Below are positions 15,672-17,576 of a stretch of 17,576 nucleotides of DNA, one piece after another. Made by a program: the position numbers and the translations under genes. Every line of letters starts with the position of its first letter. The stretch's first letter is position 1. Origin of the DNA: Phoronis ovalis (taxonomy: Eukaryota; Phoronida; Phoronidae). A model generated the notes under the pieces. That model saw only the letters and a program-made list of their open reading frames with translations. It was not told the origin of the DNA and did no database searches. Location: positions 1 to 17,576 of the forward strand of contig JAOXYB010020338.1 of the NCBI GenBank assembly GCA_028565635.1. The letters are read 5' to 3'.

Positions 15672-17576
15672 ATATGGTTAGAATAGCATATGGTACTTGT
15701 ATTTTGCAATTTTAAAATTTGGTCTTTGACAAAATAATCTTTTGGCACACCTACGGGCCGGATGTCTCATCTTCCGAGATTATTTAAAAATACCATACCT
15801 CTGGGTTCAATATACAGATAAAAACTGGAAGAAACAATTAAGAAATAAAAATCAGAAAAAATTATTAATGTAAATAAAACCAAAAACCTATACTAACTGC
15901 TAATTATAGGATCTCAGTTTCTAAACCACGTGCACGCATTCGAGTTTATACAGTAAATAATATTAAAAAAGATTTCCCTCTTCTAATGAAAGTGTTATAT
16001 TAAAACAATGTTCTAGCCAAAGTAATATTTCCAATTTTTTTAATATTAGAGTTCAGGTTCAAATTCAAAATATTTTATTATAGTGACACCCTCCTTTATA
16101 CACAGTACGTTACAGTACTATGATAATATAACGCTTATATACAGTATAAGGTACCAAACACCAAATAGGCTAAAAAGTAACTACAAACAATAATTTTAAG
16201 TATTTGATAGTGGCTGAACTGACTACTGCGAAAACACGGTATGTCTAATAACATATTTTCTAATCATAAAAGCCAGTTTCAACAACTCCTTTAACAAGGT
16301 CCCAATAAATTTGTACAACAGTTTTATAAAAATCTGACATTTTCTGAGAATAAAAATTACAATTGTGTCTCAGAAATGCAGATATTCTAAGAATACCAAA
16401 TATATCGAAAGATAGGTTTTCTTACGCAATGATAATATAGTAATAATTAGATAAATTTAGTGTGCCTTTTTCAAATTGGACACTAGAAATATACATATCG
16501 ATCCCCACTAATGGTTCACAAAAAAGTGAAGTAACCAAGATTGCAAGTGACCCAATATTTTAAAGGATATCATAAAGTCATCGCCGTTTTCCACGGAGAC
16601 ATCATAGCTGCATCGAACTGTCGTTCGATCACATGTTCAAATCGCTCCTAATTTTATCGACTTGAGCTCTACAATATCGGTTAGTTAACTTCCTTACATC
16701 CCCCCCGGATCCCGTTAATGGCTCGTGTGGCCTTAGCCTTAGATCAAAATTTATTTATTTTGGATCAATTTGTCTGAAGATGAATAGAAACCAAGTGTTT
16801 GAGGTGGACATACTATCTATAATTAAAACATTTCTCCTGTATGTGCACATTTTTCATCAGAAATCGCTGTTTTTTTTAATAAGTTGGGTACGTTTTGGAT
16901 GGAAAATTGCCAAAATTGAGGCTCAAAAATTAATTTTAAATTGAACTTTATATATTTTACTTTGGCTGGTGGAAGCGACATCTACTGGCTGGATTGGACT
17001 AAAGATGGCGGCTGTGGTAGGAAATTGGGTTTGGAATTTTATGATATGTTGCTGGATTTAAGTTGTATTTTAAGTCACTAAATGACAGAAAGCCATTGGA
17101 TGTACCATTATAGAATTATGGACGTGCGAATATGGTGAAAAATACATCAAAGGCTATATGGGAAAATGTATTGCTGTTTGTACTTAGATGGGCTAATTGA
17201 CTACAAAATGTGTACGTTCAACCTCAAATACTGGAACTTTAATAAACCCAGATTCTTTTTATTGCTAAAAATAATTTATTCTTTTAAAGTATTGTTTCAA
17301 ATGAAGAAATGTTCCAAAAATGTAAATTATTAATACATTAATGTTATTTATTGCAATAACAATTAACACCTAACCATTGGATTACAATGCACAAAACACA
17401 ATACAATACTGAATGGCCTACATGTATACGATATAAATTAAGAACCCGTGTAAACACGTGCTTCCTAACTATCAATATCAGTGTCAACAAGAATTTCTAA
17501 AATACTTCATAATTATAATGGCCATTTTTTAACTTCAAAGCATGAGAAACATATATTAACTTCACATACTTATATA
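15672..17576. other. Non-coding 3' flank, no supportable gene
   Basis: This 1.9-kb AT-rich stretch has no exon or RNA gene I can support. Positions 16051-16080, read on the minus strand, end in AATAAA (16074-16079 complement) followed by TTTTGAATTTGAACC, reminiscent of a retroelement 3' tail. A perfect CGAAC/GTTCG hairpin lies at about 16614-16627. Around 16975-17012 a degenerate CTCF-like word precedes AAGATGGCGGC; this could mark a promoter, but the ATG inside it opens only an 18-codon frame. Confidence 0.5.

Noticed and set aside
17005-17061. Short frame starting at the ATG in AAGATGGCGGC
   Set aside because: It has only 18 codons before a stop and no coding support. It is kept only as a possible promoter motif.
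1-17576. Bacterial operons, CRISPR arrays, riboswitches or phage genes
   Set aside because: The window is eukaryotic: multi-exon gene, spliceosomal introns, intron-containing tRNA. No regularly spaced repeat-spacer pattern is present; the only regular array is a 9-bp minisatellite without spacers.

Overview
The window is nuclear DNA from an animal. Coding sequence is split into many short exons with GT...AG borders, introns are AT-rich, there is a MITE-like element, and a tRNA gene carries an intron at the eukaryotic position. The A+T-rich background and the repeated acatgta motifs suggest a marine invertebrate such as a mollusc or hemichordate, but the sequence does not fix the taxon.

Almost all of positions 1-14340 is one plus-strand gene: an M1-family zinc aminopeptidase of the aminopeptidase N (ANPEP) type. 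Its first exon(s), with the start codon, cytoplasmic tail and signal anchor, lie upstream. I could join 19 successive exon positions in frame from 523 to a stop codon. They give about 916-918 visible residues, running from a Thr/Pro stalk to the C-terminus. Numbering used here starts at the Gly codon split at the first visible splice site. The joined protein has the GAMEN motif (297-301), HELAH plus a downstream Glu (zinc ligands H333, H337, E356; catalytic E334), the transition-state Tyr (Y419) and four domain IV cysteines at the family's spacing.

The most interesting feature is alternative-exon architecture that is visible directly in the DNA. (1) Exon 2 is present twice (1773-1928 and 1976-2131). 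Both copies are 156 nt, have identical phases, and are separated by only 47 nt, as in mutually exclusive exons. They encode the substrate N-terminus/S1 loop, and copy 2a lacks both Gln residues that copy 2b keeps. (2) The 3' end is duplicated: exon 18 occurs as three 82-nt versions (10905-10986, 11987-12068, 13463-13544) and the terminal coding exon as two (12643-12789, 14102-14254). This gives alternative C-termini linked to alternative polyadenylation. Because 82 is not a multiple of 3, including two exon-18 copies breaks the frame. Together these choices could yield a small combinatorial family of ectoenzymes.

Other items are a probable GC-AG intron (5257-6006), a 410-bp MITE-like element with 8-bp target duplication in intron 5 (4005-4430), a 9-bp minisatellite (13080-13180), a decayed piggyBac-like transposase remnant downstream of the gene (about 14600-15415), and a tRNA-Thr(AGT) with a 21-nt intron (15568-15662). 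From 15672 to the end I see no supportable gene, only a possible promoter-like patch near 17000.
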